A stretch of DNA of 64,000 bases, from assembly GCF_049800775.1 (NCBI RefSeq), contig NZ_JBNAFR010000015.1, positions 5,711 to 69,710 on the forward strand, in the 5' to 3' direction. This document shows positions 49,823 to 58,519 of the stretch, piece by piece; position 1 is the stretch's first letter; each line of letters opens with the position of its first letter. A program made the position numbers and the translations under genes. Source of the DNA: Dinoroseobacter sp049800775 (GTDB lineage: Bacteria > Pseudomonadota > Alphaproteobacteria > Rhodobacterales > Rhodobacteraceae). The notes under the pieces are model-generated. The model had not been told where the DNA came from, searched no databases, and worked only from the letters and a program-made list of their open reading frames with translations.

Positions 49823-50869
49823 ATGGCCCAAGCCCTGGTACTGGAAGAAAAACACAAGCTGGCGCTGCGCGAGATCGCGCTTCCCGAGGATCTGGGCCCC
49901 GATGACGTGCGGATCGAGATCGACACGGTGGGGATCTGCGGGAGCGATGTGCACTACTATACCCATGGCAAGATTGGCCCGTTCGTGGTCACGGCCCCCA
50001 TGGTTCTGGGGCATGAGGCGTCGGGCACGGTTCGGGCCGTGGGCGCGGAGGTGACCCATCTCGCCCCGGGCGACCGGGTTTGCATGGAGCCGGGCATTCC
50101 GGACCCGCGGTCCAAGGCCTCCAAGCTGGGCATCTATAACGTGGATCCGGCGGTGCGCTTCTGGGCGACGCCGCCGATCCATGGCTGCCTGACCCCATCG
50201 GTGATCCACCCGGCGGCTTATACCTACAAACTGCCCGACAGTGTGTCCTTTGCCGAGGGCGCCATGGTCGAACCCTTTGCCATCGGGATGCAGGCGGCAG
50301 CGCGGGCGCGGATCACACCGGGGGATATCGCCCTTGTGACCGGCGCGGGCCCGATCGGGATCATGGTCGCCCTTGCCGCTCTCGCAGGCGGATGTGCCGA
50401 GGTCTACATCACCGACGTGGTGGATGAGAAACTGGCCATCGCCGGGGGCTATGACAATGTCCACCCGATCAATGTGACCAAGACGGATGCGGCTCGCACC
50501 CTTGCAGAGGCAACCGGCGGCTGGGGCGCGGATGTGGTCTTCGAGTGCGCCGGGGCACCTGCCTCGATCCAGACCGCGCTCGAGGCTGCTGCCCCGGGTG
50601 GCTGTGTCGTCTGGGTCGGCATGCCTGTCGATCCGGTGCCCGTGGATATCGTGCTGGCCCAATCCAAGGAGCTGCGCATGGAAACCGTGTTCCGCTATGC
50701 CAATGTCTATGATCGGGCCATTGCCCTGATCGGGTCGGGCAAGGTGGATCTCAAACCGTTGATCTCGGACACTTTCGCTTTTGCCGACAGTATCGCCGCC
50801 TTTGACCGCGCGGTGGAGGCCCGCCCCACGGACGTCAAGATCCAGATCAGCCTGGGGACGCCGGGATGA
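49823..50869 (+). CDS. NAD-dependent polyol dehydrogenase (xylitol/L-iditol 2-dehydrogenase-like)
   Basis: 348 residues, zinc-type MDR. Catalytic zinc residues in GICGSDVHYY (cysteine), GHEASG (histidine-glutamate) and the later glutamate of VEP; Rossmann motif TGAGPIGIM. The structural-zinc cysteine lobe is replaced by a segment with a single cysteine (about 88-110), as in sorbitol/xylitol dehydrogenases. It oxidises a polyol to a ketose, which the kinases then phosphorylate. ATG follows GGAGGGACCC. Confidence 0.92.
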   Translation: MAQALVLEEKHKLALREIALPEDLGPDDVRIEIDTVGICGSDVHYYTHGKIGPFVVTAPMVLGHEASGTVRAVGAEVTHLAPGDRVCMEPGIPDPRSKASKLGIYNVDPAVRFWATPPIHGCLTPSVIHPAAYTYKLPDSVSFAEGAMVEPFAIGMQAAARARITPGDIALVTGAGPIGIMVALAALAGGCAEVYITDVVDEKLAIAGGYDNVHPINVTKTDAARTLAEATGGWGADVVFECAGAPASIQTALEAAAPGGCVVWVGMPVDPVPVDIVLAQSKELRMETVFRYANVYDRAIALIGSGKVDLKPLISDTFAFADSIAAFDRAVEARPTDVKIQISLGTPG

Positions 50870-51423
50870 CCGGACACGCGACCGCCGACCGCATTCTCGC
50901 CGATCTCGCCACCGGGGTGACCGCCGAGGTGCTGGCCCAGACCGGGCCGCTCGCGGAGCGGCTCGCCCGCAGCCAGCGGATCTTCTGCTATGGCGTGGGC
51001 CGCGAGGGGTTGATGATGAAGGCCATCGCCATGCGGCTCTTTCATCTTGGGCTCGACACCCATGTGATCGGCGACATGACCGTCCCCCCGATTGCCGCGG
51101 GCGACACCCTGCTGATCAGCGCGGGCCCCGGGGATTTCGCGACCGTTGCCGCCCTTGCGAGCACCGCTCGGGCGCAGGCGGCGACGATCTGCTGTTTCAC
51201 CGCGCAACCCGGTGGCCCCCTGCCCGGGTTGGCGGATCTGACCATCACCCTGCCCGCCCAGACCATGGCCGATGACCAGACCGCCCCGGCCTCGATCCTG
51301 CCCATGGGCTCGCTCTATGAGGCGCTGCTGTTTCTCTTCGGTGAGGCGCTGATCCTCGACCTGCGGGACCGTCTGGGTCAGAGCGCCGAAACCATGCGCG
51401 CCCGGCACACCAATCTGGAGTAG
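50866..51423 (+). CDS. SIS-domain sugar isomerase (6-phospho-3-hexuloisomerase-like)
   Basis: 185 residues. SIS core: FCYGVGREGLMMKAIAMRLFHLGLDTHVIGDMTVPPIAAGDTLLISAGPGDFATV resembles Phi-type isomerases of the RuMP pathway in this stretch. No hexulose-phosphate synthase (Hps) is present in the window, so within a polyol operon it more likely isomerises a sugar phosphate or acts as a binding protein. It overlaps the dehydrogenase gene by 4 bp. Confidence 0.85.
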   Translation: MTGHATADRILADLATGVTAEVLAQTGPLAERLARSQRIFCYGVGREGLMMKAIAMRLFHLGLDTHVIGDMTVPPIAAGDTLLISAGPGDFATVAALASTARAQAATICCFTAQPGGPLPGLADLTITLPAQTMADDQTAPASILPMGSLYEALLFLFGEALILDLRDRLGQSAETMRARHTNLE

Positions 51424-51426
51424 CCC

Positions 51427-52188
51427 ATGTCAGATCGTTTTTCCCTCGCCGGGCGCACGGCGCTCATCACCGGGGCCTCTTCCGGGATCGGGGCTGCGAT
51501 CGCCACGGCGTTTGCCGCTGCCGGAGCCACCGTGATCGGCCATGGGCGCAATTCGGATCGGCTCGCCGAAACCGGTGCGACCGTGACCGCGCAGGGGCGG
51601 ACCTTTGTCCCCGTGACCGGAGACCTGTCAGATCCGGCGCAGGTTTCCCGGATCGCCGAGACCGCCCTCGCGGCCTGTGACGCGCTCGACATCCTCGTCA
51701 ATTCTGCCGGTGTCGCTCTGACTGGCCCGGCCGAGGACTATGCGCTTGCGGACTGGCAAGAGACCCTTGCCATCAACCTCACCGCGCCATTTCTGCTGTC
51801 TCAAGCGCTCCTGCCCGGGATGAAGGCCCGGCGGCGCGGCAAGATCATCAACATCTCGTCCCAGACCGGGGTGATCGCCCTGCCCGACCACGCGGCCTAT
51901 ACGGCCTCCAAGGCTGGGCTGAACGGGCTGACCAAGGCCCTGATGACCGAGGCAGCGCCCCATAATGTGCAGGTCAACGCGATCTGTCCGACGGTGGTGC
52001 TGACCGCTATGGGGCGCACGCTCTGGTCTGCGCCCGAGAAGAAGGACCCCTTCCTTGCCCGCACCCCTCTGGGCCGTTTTGGCGAGCCCCAGGAAATCGC
52101 GGATCTCGCGCTCTATCTCGCCTCGCCCGCCTCCGACCTGATCAACGGCGCGCTCATCATGGCCGATGGCGGCTATTCCAGCATCTGA
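51427..52188 (+). CDS. SDR-family oxidoreductase 1
   Basis: 253 residues, classical short-chain dehydrogenase. Cofactor motif TGASSGIGAAIA (TGxxxGxG), NSAG, catalytic serine in NISSQTG, and YTASKAG. Resembles deoxygluconate or D-threitol dehydrogenases. Likely oxidises or interconverts a polyol or keto sugar in this operon; the exact substrate is not readable. It starts 3 bp after the SIS gene. Confidence 0.92.
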   Translation: MSDRFSLAGRTALITGASSGIGAAIATAFAAAGATVIGHGRNSDRLAETGATVTAQGRTFVPVTGDLSDPAQVSRIAETALAACDALDILVNSAGVALTGPAEDYALADWQETLAINLTAPFLLSQALLPGMKARRRGKIINISSQTGVIALPDHAAYTASKAGLNGLTKALMTEAAPHNVQVNAICPTVVLTAMGRTLWSAPEKKDPFLARTPLGRFGEPQEIADLALYLASPASDLINGALIMADGGYSSI

Positions 52189-52199
52189 CGGAGGTTCCC

Positions 52200-52928
52200 A
52201 TGACCCAATCCCTGCAAGACAAGACCATTGCGATCACCGGGGCCGCGTCGGGCATCGGGCTTGCCACCGCAGAGGCCTGTTTGCAGGCCGGGGCGCAGGT
52301 GGCACTAGTGGATTATGACCGGACGGCGCTTGAAGCGGCCTGCGATCGGCTCGGACCCCGGGCGCATCCGGTGGTCACGGACCTGCTCGATCCGGCCAGC
52401 GTCGCGCAGATGCTCCCCCGGATCCTCGACGCGACCGGGCGTCTCGATGCCTTTCATGCCAATGCGGGGGCCTATGTGGGCGGGCCGGTGACCGAGGGCG
52501 ATCCAGATGTCTGGGACCGGGTGCTGAACCTCAACATCAATGCGGCCTTCCGCTCGGTCCATGCGGTTCTGCCCCACCTGACCCGGCAAGGCTCGGGCGA
52601 TGTGATCCTGACCAGCTCGATTGCCGGGGTGGTCCCGGTGGTGTGGGAGCCGATCTACACCGCCTCCAAACACGCCGTGCAGGCCTTTACCCATACGGTG
52701 CGGCGGCAAGTGGCCAAGGACGGCGTGCGCGTCGGTGCGATCCTGCCCGGCCCGGTGGTGACCGCCCTGCTGGATGACTGGCCCAAGGCCAAGATGGAAG
52801 AGGCCCTCGCCGAAGGCAGCCTGATGCAGCCCAAGGAAGTGGCCGATTGCATCGTGTTCATGCTGACCCGCCCGGCCAATGTCACCATCCGGGACCTTGT
52901 GTTGGTTCCGAACGCAACGGATCTTTGA
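52200..52928 (+). CDS. SDR-family oxidoreductase 2 (ribitol dehydrogenase-like)
   Basis: 242 residues. Motifs TGAASGIGLATA, NAGAY, serine in TSSIAGV and YTASKHA. It resembles ribitol/D-arabitol dehydrogenases of RbtA type. Two SDRs plus an MDR in one operon suggest that several polyols, or both steps of an epimerisation via a keto sugar, are handled. GGAGG lies upstream of the start. Confidence 0.92.
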   Translation: MTQSLQDKTIAITGAASGIGLATAEACLQAGAQVALVDYDRTALEAACDRLGPRAHPVVTDLLDPASVAQMLPRILDATGRLDAFHANAGAYVGGPVTEGDPDVWDRVLNLNINAAFRSVHAVLPHLTRQGSGDVILTSSIAGVVPVVWEPIYTASKHAVQAFTHTVRRQVAKDGVRVGAILPGPVVTALLDDWPKAKMEEALAEGSLMQPKEVADCIVFMLTRPANVTIRDLVLVPNATDL

Positions 52929-52930
52929 CC

Positions 52931-54550
52931 ATGACCGCCTCCTATTTCATTGGCGTTGATGTCGGCACAGGCAGCGCCCGAGCCGGTGTGTTCGATGCCG
53001 AAGGCACCCTCTTGGCCAGCCACAAGCACGCCATCGCCATGTGGCGCGAGGCCGGAGAGATCGCCGAGCAATCCTCGGACGATATCTGGGCGGCTGTCTG
53101 TACCTGCGTGATCGAGGCACGGGCGCGTGCCGGCGTGTCGGCTGCCGAGATTGCCGGGGTCGGGTTTGACGCAGCTTGCTCGCTGGTGGTGCTGGGGCCG
53201 GGTGACGCTCCCATCAGTGTCAGCGCCTCGGCCGATCCAAGGCGCAACGTGATCGTCTGGATGGATCACCGCGCGCTGGATCAGGCTGACCGGATCAACG
53301 CCACGGGCCACCCGGTGCTGACCTATGTGGGGGGCCGGATCTCGCCCGAGATGCAAACGCCCAAGCTGCTCTGGCTGCAACAGAGCATGCCCGAGACCTT
53401 TGCAGCCGCGACCCGGTTCTTTGACCTGCCGGACTTCCTGACATGGTCGGCGACCGGATCCCTCGCCCGCTCGGCCTGTACGGTGACCTGCAAATGGACC
53501 TATCTCGCCCATGAGGACCGCTGGGATGACAGCTATTTCGAGGCGATCGGGCTGAACGGCCTACCCCGCGAAGACTATGCCCGGATCGGCCAGACCATCG
53601 TGGCCCCGGGCGCCCCGCTGGGTCAGGGACTGAGCCCGCAGGCCGCCGCTGCCATGGACCTGCGCCCGGGCATCCCCGTGGGCGCGGGGCTGATCGACGC
53701 CCATGCGGGCGGGCTTGGCACGGTCGGCGCGGACCCGGAGCGGGGACCGGAGCAGACCATGGCTTATGTGTTCGGAACCTCCGCCTGCACCATGGCCAGT
53801 TCCACCGCGCCGCAACGGGTGCCGGGGGTTTGGGGGCCGTATTTCTCGGCAATGATCCCGGATCTGTGGTTGTCCGAAGGGGGGCAATCGGCGGCGGGCG
53901 AGGCCATCGCCCACCTGATCCATACGCATCCCGCCGCGCCTGAGGCGACCGCCCGGGCCGAGGCCGAGGGGCTGTCGCTGCAGGCCGCTTTGCTGCGTCG
54001 GGTCACCGCCGAGCTTGCCAGCCCAAGCGACGCGGTCACCATCGTCGGGCCGCGCCTGATTGTGCCGGATCTGTTGGGCAATCGCGCGCCATTTGCGGAC
54101 CCGAACGCCACCGGGATCATCAGCGGGCTGACGCTGGATACGGGCGAAGAGGACTTGCTGCGCACCTATCTCGCGGCGGTCTTTGGCGTCGGTTACGGGC
54201 TGCGCCAGATCATGGAGGCCCAAGCGGCGCATGGGGTCCGCCCCACGGCTATCGCCATCAGCGGCGGCGCGGGCGAGAGCCCTGCGATCCAGCAGCTTCT
54301 GGCGGATGCAGCGGGGGTGCCGGTCCTGTCCACTGCCTGCCCTGAGCCGGTCCTACTGGGCGCGGCGATGCTCGGCGCGGTTGCCGGCGGGGCCTATCCG
54401 GGCCTGACCGAGGCGATGTCCCAGATGTCGCGCATCGCATCGCGCAAGACCCCTGTCTCAGGCCCTCTGAAAGCGCGGCACGATGCGAGATACACTGCCT
54501 ATTGCGCCTTGCAGAAGGCCGAGCGAACCCTGCGCTCGCACGCCGCCTGA
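52931..54550 (+). CDS. FGGY-family pentulose kinase (D-ribulokinase type)
   Basis: 539 residues. FIGVDVGTGSARAGVFDAEG at the N-terminus, IVWMDHRALDQADRIN, GLIDAHAGGLGTVG, and GGAGESPAIQQLLADAAG. Longer than xylulokinase and with the GSARAG signature of the ribulokinase-type FGGY group (TIGR01315). It would phosphorylate ribulose formed from ribitol or arabitol. It is the last gene of the plus-strand operon, converging with the toxin gene 2 bp away. Confidence 0.92.
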   Translation: MTASYFIGVDVGTGSARAGVFDAEGTLLASHKHAIAMWREAGEIAEQSSDDIWAAVCTCVIEARARAGVSAAEIAGVGFDAACSLVVLGPGDAPISVSASADPRRNVIVWMDHRALDQADRINATGHPVLTYVGGRISPEMQTPKLLWLQQSMPETFAAATRFFDLPDFLTWSATGSLARSACTVTCKWTYLAHEDRWDDSYFEAIGLNGLPREDYARIGQTIVAPGAPLGQGLSPQAAAAMDLRPGIPVGAGLIDAHAGGLGTVGADPERGPEQTMAYVFGTSACTMASSTAPQRVPGVWGPYFSAMIPDLWLSEGGQSAAGEAIAHLIHTHPAAPEATARAEAEGLSLQAALLRRVTAELASPSDAVTIVGPRLIVPDLLGNRAPFADPNATGIISGLTLDTGEEDLLRTYLAAVFGVGYGLRQIMEAQAAHGVRPTAIAISGGAGESPAIQQLLADAAGVPVLSTACPEPVLLGAAMLGAVAGGAYPGLTEAMSQMSRIASRKTPVSGPLKARHDARYTAYCALQKAERTLRSHAA

Positions 54551-54552
54551 AA

Positions 54553-54990
54553 TCAGCGTCGGACCTGTGCGGGTCCGGCAAACGGGTTGAGAAGACGCAG
54601 ATAGAGCCCCTCGAAATCCTTGAGGTTTCGGGTCGCAATCCCCGCGCCCTGCGCCGTGGCAATGGCGGCGATCATCACATCGGCCTGCCCGGGATTGCGC
54701 CCCGCAGCGCGATGCTGCGCGGCAAGGGGGCCATAATGCTCGGCGGCGGCCTGATCGAAGGGCAGAACAAGGCCCGGAAAGTCCTGTGCCAGCATCTCGG
54801 TCACGGCCTGATCCAGCCCTGCCTTGCGCTTGCCCTCAGGCAACATGGCGATGCCATAGCGCAGTTCTGCAACGGTGATCGCGGTCAGGGCCAGCGGCTC
54901 GGGCGGGGTGTCCTGAAACCAGCGCATCAGGGCGTCCGACGGCGCGGGCTTCATCAGCTCCGAGACCACATTCGTGTCGAGGATGATCAT
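54553..54990 (-). CDS. vapC: PIN-domain toxin (VapC/FitB family)
   Basis: 145 residues. PIN acidic residues D5 (LDTNV), E42 (TVAELRYG), D104 (GQADVMIAA) and the later D in NLKDFEG form the RNase active site. The gene is 8 bp after its antitoxin. Its mature length and sequence style match FitB/VapC toxins that cleave RNA. Confidence 0.93.
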   Translation of the reverse strand: MIILDTNVVSELMKPAPSDALMRWFQDTPPEPLALTAITVAELRYGIAMLPEGKRKAGLDQAVTEMLAQDFPGLVLPFDQAAAEHYGPLAAQHRAAGRNPGQADVMIAAIATAQGAGIATRNLKDFEGLYLRLLNPFAGPAQVRR

Positions 54991-54998
54991 GTCCGGCC

Positions 54999-55244
54999 CT
55001 ATCCGGCCAGATCCACGGGGTCCGGCAGGCTGGGCCGGTCCGGCAGGGGAATGCCCCCCTCGAGGCCCGCGAACCGCGACCGGATCGCCGCGGCGACGTC
55101 GCGCGGCGACCGGCCCTCCGCCGCCATCCGCGCCCGCAAGAGGGCCCGCACCTCCGCCTCCATCGACCGGCCATGGCGGGCCGCCTCCTGGCGCAGGAAG
55201 TCGTGCAGCTCGGGTTCGATGTTTCGGACGGTGAGAGTCGCCAT
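54999..55244 (-). CDS. vapB: FitA-like ribbon-helix-helix antitoxin
   Basis: 81 residues. ATLTVRNIEPELHDFLRQEAARHGRSMEAEVRALLRA is a FitA/VapB ribbon-helix-helix; the C-terminal part (GGIPLPDRPSLPDP) is proline-rich and would inhibit the toxin. Probably autoregulates the pair. The upstream intergenic space is 55245-55445. Confidence 0.92.
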   Translation of the reverse strand: MATLTVRNIEPELHDFLRQEAARHGRSMEAEVRALLRARMAAEGRSPRDVAAAIRSRFAGLEGGIPLPDRPSLPDPVDLAG

Positions 55245-55373
55245 AGGAAGCCTCTAGATGAAAGTCGCGTCAGTCTAGCAAGTGCTAGCAATGCTGTCAA
55301 AATGGGGGCCGCGCGGACCCATCTCAAGCGTCGCGCACTCGGTCCAGAGCCCAGCAGGCCTCCCGAAACGAGG

Positions 55374-55412
55374 AAAGACCCCAGAGATCCGGCTAGGATC
55401 TCCGAGGTCTTT
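55374..55412 (-). terminator. hairpin downstream of the 82-residue secreted protein gene
   Basis: AAAGACC-CCA-GAGATCC (55374-55390) pairs with GGATCTC-CGA-GGTCTTT (55396-55412): two 7-bp perfect arms separated by an internal mismatch, 5-nt loop. It lies about 34 bp past the stop at 55446, in the direction of transcription, ending in a short T-run (3 T). Likely terminator. Confidence 0.6.
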
Positions 55413-55445
55413 GGGAGGAACGTCTTGCGGGAGGACCCGCCGGGC

Positions 55446-55694
55446 TTACTCGGCGCGGCGGGAGACTTCGTTCAGGTCCTTGTCGAGCTTAATGTCGAAC
55501 TGGTTGCCACCCTTGCAGATCACGTCGTCAAGGTCATAGCCGTCATCTTCGACCTCGATGTCATCCGCATCCATCTGGCATTCCATTTCGGCCAGCATCG
55601 CCATGATCTTCATCTCGGTGGCGTCATCCACCTCGCTCGCGAAGCTCGGCGCGGCGAGCAGCAGGGCGGCGGCAAGGGTCATGATCGGTTTCAT
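55446..55694 (-). CDS. small secreted acidic protein, PepSY-like
   Basis: 82 residues: signal peptide 1-19 (LAAALLLAAPSFAS-EV), then an acidic domain with two cysteines (MECQMDADD and VICKGG), and YDLDDVICKGGNQFDIKLDKDLNEVSRR, whose strand-strand-helix feel recalls PepSY domains. It follows the 145-residue gene by 18 bp and is the last gene of the PQQ-associated unit. Function unknown; membership in the XoxF-type locus is inference from position. Confidence 0.7.
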   Translation of the reverse strand: MKPIMTLAAALLLAAPSFASEVDDATEMKIMAMLAEMECQMDADDIEVEDDGYDLDDVICKGGNQFDIKLDKDLNEVSRRAE

Positions 55695-55712
55695 GGATAG
55701 CTCCTCGTTTGG

Positions 55713-56150
55713 TTACTGAATGGACAGGGTGACGGATTGGCTCTCGCCGGTGGATCCGGGGATACGCAGGACATGGCGGCCCGGCTTGATCGCAATGAAG
55801 GACAACTCGACCACGCCCGCCTTGTCGAATTCGATGGAATCGATGGCCATGGGGCGGATCTCGATCTTGTTGATGACGATCTCGTTCATCCAGATCGATC
55901 GAAAGAAGCTTGGCCCCTCAACCGCCAGTTCCGCCGAGCCATCAGCCGTGATCTCCAGCTTGTAATAGGCCCCGGATTCCAGAACGACGTCCTCGCCCAG
56001 CGGTTGGCCCGAGGCCAGGGTCAGCTCGATCGTCTCGCCGCGATTGCAGCTCGCCAGCAATCCGGCAAAGCCCAGATCATCGCAAAGCGGGGCAGCGGCG
56101 AGCGGGCTTGCAAAACAGGCCAGGGCCGCGGCGCATAACAGATGTCTCAT
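55713..56150 (-). CDS. secreted cupredoxin-like protein lacking copper ligands
   Basis: 145 residues from ATG 56150 with AAAGGAACCCTC upstream; the frame is open further but the signal peptide starts here (1-20, cleavage AAA-PL). The mature part is a beta-sandwich pattern (GETIELTLASGQPL, YYKLEITADGSAELAV, ELSFIAIKPGRHVLRI) resembling cupredoxin-fold proteins. Only C23 and C35 (LLASCNRG) are left in the mature chain and the usual Cys-His-Met copper site in the C-terminal loop is absent. Possibly a structural or partner-binding protein. 49 bp from the propeller gene. Confidence 0.68.
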   Translation of the reverse strand: MRHLLCAAALACFASPLAAAPLCDDLGFAGLLASCNRGETIELTLASGQPLGEDVVLESGAYYKLEITADGSAELAVEGPSFFRSIWMNEIVINKIEIRPMAIDSIEFDKAGVVELSFIAIKPGRHVLRIPGSTGESQSVTLSIQ

Positions 56151-56199
56151 GAGGGTTCCTTTCTTCGTCGCGCGACGGCGCTGTCGCGGCGGGATTGGC

Positions 56200-57171
56200 T
56201 TACTTGATGGTAACAACGCCCCAGGGCTGCTGGCCGACCTGAACGGAGCGGATCGCGCGCTCCTTTTCGACATCGATCACGGTGATGTCGTTGGAATTGC
56301 CATTGGTGGTGAGCAGGTACTTTTCATCCGGCGTGAAATCGAGCTGCCAGACCCGTTGGCCCACAAGGATATAGTCGAGCACTTCGAGGCTGCGGGCATC
56401 GACCACCGCGACCCGGTTCGCCGGTCCAAGCGCCACAAAGAGCCGCGAGCCGTCCTGCGTGACGCGCGCGCCCACGGGCTGCAGCCATTCGGGCTGCAGG
56501 CCAGCCACTTCGAAGGTGATCTTGCCCACCATCGTGGGCGCTCCGTCATCGTCGATATCCATCACCGAGACGGTGCCGCCGATCTCGGAGGTCACGAAAA
56601 GCCGCGTGCCGTCACTGGTGTAATGGGCATAGCGCGGGCGCTGATCGACCAGCACGTTGTGCTTGATCTTGTAATCCTCGGTCGAGATGAAATGCGCCAT
56701 GTTCGTGGTTTCGGACGTGTTGACCACCCATTTGGCATCCGGGCTCATCCCCATCCCCTCGGGCTCCACCCCCACGGGGACCTCGGCCAGCACGGTCCGG
56801 GTTTCGGTATCGGTCACGGTGACGAGATTGTCGTCCTCATTGGCGATGTATAGCCGCTTGCCAGACGGCTCGAGAATGAACAGCTCCGGATCCGGACCCG
56901 AAGGCAGGCTCGGCAGCTCTTCATAGGTGGTCGCGTCAAACACCCGGATCAGGTTGTCATCGGAGGCACAGACATAGATCAGCTTTTCATCCGGACTGAC
57001 GGTGATGCCGCGCGGGCGGTTTCCGGCGAAAAACTCGGTCTCAACCTCCCAGGTTTCGGTGTTGACGACGGTGATCGTGTTGCCGCGCTCATTCGAGACG
57101 AAGGCCTTGCCGGCAAGCGCCGGAGCGGTGCAGAGCGCCAGAGCGGCGGCGGAAAGAAGGATCGATTTCAT
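56200..57171 (-). CDS. PQQ-dependent catabolism-associated beta-propeller protein
   Basis: 323 residues from ATG 57171, with GAGGGACCC upstream; ATG 57183 is possible but overlaps that site. Signal peptide 1-20 (ALAG). YVTN/WD-like repeats throughout: KAFVSNERGNTITVV, IYVCASDDNLIRVFD, LYIANEDDNLVTV, LFVTSEIGGTVSV, LLTTNGNSNDITVID. Matches the TIGR03866-type family. It is 27 bp downstream of the ABC-type binding protein and part of the same operon. Periplasmic role unknown; scaffold for the PQQ system is a guess. Confidence 0.9.
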   Translation of the reverse strand: MKSILLSAAALALCTAPALAGKAFVSNERGNTITVVNTETWEVETEFFAGNRPRGITVSPDEKLIYVCASDDNLIRVFDATTYEELPSLPSGPDPELFILEPSGKRLYIANEDDNLVTVTDTETRTVLAEVPVGVEPEGMGMSPDAKWVVNTSETTNMAHFISTEDYKIKHNVLVDQRPRYAHYTSDGTRLFVTSEIGGTVSVMDIDDDGAPTMVGKITFEVAGLQPEWLQPVGARVTQDGSRLFVALGPANRVAVVDARSLEVLDYILVGQRVWQLDFTPDEKYLLTTNGNSNDITVIDVEKERAIRSVQVGQQPWGVVTIK

Positions 57172-57198
57172 GGGTCCCTCCATGGGATCAAAGGCGGT

Positions 57199-58386
57199 TC
57201 AGTTGAAAGCGGTGCAGTCGGATTCCGGCTTGTCCAAGCCGAGCGTGTCGAGGGTCGAGCGCTGGTGCAGGAACCCGTCCTGCGGGCTGACGCTCACGGT
57301 GATCATCCCGTCATGGAGCAGGATCGGCTGGCGCAATTGACCATTCCAGTCCCGGAAGGTCACCTTCTGGCCCTTGAAGGCGGCCAGCTCGAACGCATCC
57401 GAGATGGCGTAGTCCCGCACCTCCATGGGTTGGGCGGTATTGGCCCGGGTCACGGCCTCGCCCACCACGCGCAGGGCGAGCCAGACATTGTAATCCTCGG
57501 GCTTGGCGTAGCGCCCGGTCAGATCCTCGAACCGGGTCTGGTATTGCGTGGCGCCATACGCCTCGTGGGCCCCGTGGAACGTGGTCGGCACCAGACCGCC
57601 GGACCCCACGACCGGGCGCGGTGTCCAGAGATGATAGCTCAGGTAACGGGCGAAATAGTCGGTTTCATCGGCAGCCACGAGCACGTCATGCCCTGCCGCG
57701 CCCTGGGTGAAGGTCGGCAATTGCCGCTGCACCAACACGTGGCCCGAATCCGTTCGGCGCGAGCCGCCCGTATCTTCGAAGGCGCGCTCCTCGGTGATGC
57801 GGGCCCCGAACTTGCGCGCCGAGAACCGATAGGAATCCGCGAGCGCCACATCCGCCGGGTTCGACCCCGAAATCAGGAACCAGTTCTTCCACTGCTTCCA
57901 GACGAGAAACTGCGCCACCGCATCCGTGTTCATCCGGTGGCTCGGCGCCGTATGAAGCAGGTTCCCCCGACATTGATCATCCCGCAGGGCCACATCGGGT
58001 GCGGACGCGTTGAAGACCAGCGCACCGGCCTCGGCCGCCCGATCCGTCAGCCGCAAGAGATCCTCGGCCCGGGCCAGAATGACAAAGAGATCCACCCCCT
58101 CGGCCAGCAACGCCTCCAACGCGGCATCGGCGTCTTCCGGCGTGGTCGCCACGCCCCGCGTCTCGTAGGTGTGGCCCAGGAAACTGCCGGTCGTGCCATT
58201 GTCCTCATCCGCCAAGGCCCCGCCGGCAAAGCCCAGATCCTCGGGGCGCAGGTCATAGCGGCTGATCGGCAGCAGGGTCGGATAGTCGATCCGCAGCACC
58301 GCGGCCCGCACATCGATGGCCAGCGCAATCGGAGCAGAAGTCAGCAGGGCACAGACCGCCAAAAGCGGTGCCAGCAATAGTCTCAC
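57199..58386 (-). CDS. ABC-type substrate-binding protein of PQQ-dependent alcohol dehydrogenase systems
   Basis: 395 residues; signal peptide 1-23 (ALA-ID). Periplasmic-binding fold: RAAVLRIDYPTLL, TTPEDADAALEALLAEGVDLFVI, LFNASAPDVALRD, WKNWFLISGSNPADVALADSY, VVGSGGLVPTTFHG. Matches the TIGR03863-type family. In typical loci it is followed by the propeller, then ABC ATPase and permease; here the latter two are missing from the window. It is divergent from the DUF2380 gene. Confidence 0.9.
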   Translation of the reverse strand: MRLLLAPLLAVCALLTSAPIALAIDVRAAVLRIDYPTLLPISRYDLRPEDLGFAGGALADEDNGTTGSFLGHTYETRGVATTPEDADAALEALLAEGVDLFVILARAEDLLRLTDRAAEAGALVFNASAPDVALRDDQCRGNLLHTAPSHRMNTDAVAQFLVWKQWKNWFLISGSNPADVALADSYRFSARKFGARITEERAFEDTGGSRRTDSGHVLVQRQLPTFTQGAAGHDVLVAADETDYFARYLSYHLWTPRPVVGSGGLVPTTFHGAHEAYGATQYQTRFEDLTGRYAKPEDYNVWLALRVVGEAVTRANTAQPMEVRDYAISDAFELAAFKGQKVTFRDWNGQLRQPILLHDGMITVSVSPQDGFLHQRSTLDTLGLDKPESDCTAFN

Positions 58387-58519
58387 GATGTCCTCCCCTC
58401 GCCCGGCTTCTTCTGCGCCGGGTCTCTGCTGGCCCGTCTCCTCCAGATCCGGGCCGCCCCAAGCCGATACTTTTGGCGTGGTTGTCTGAGAAGCTTAACA
58501 GTCCGATCCTCAAGCGTAA

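Noticed and set aside
48614..50662. A 682-codon minus-strand open frame opposite the SorC and polyol dehydrogenase genes
   Set aside because: The plus strand carries complete SorC and zinc dehydrogenase proteins; the antisense translation has no domains.
51040..51110. Assignment of the SIS gene as a definite RuMP-pathway hexuloisomerase
   Set aside because: There is no Hps partner in the window and the gene is embedded and overlapped within a polyol operon.
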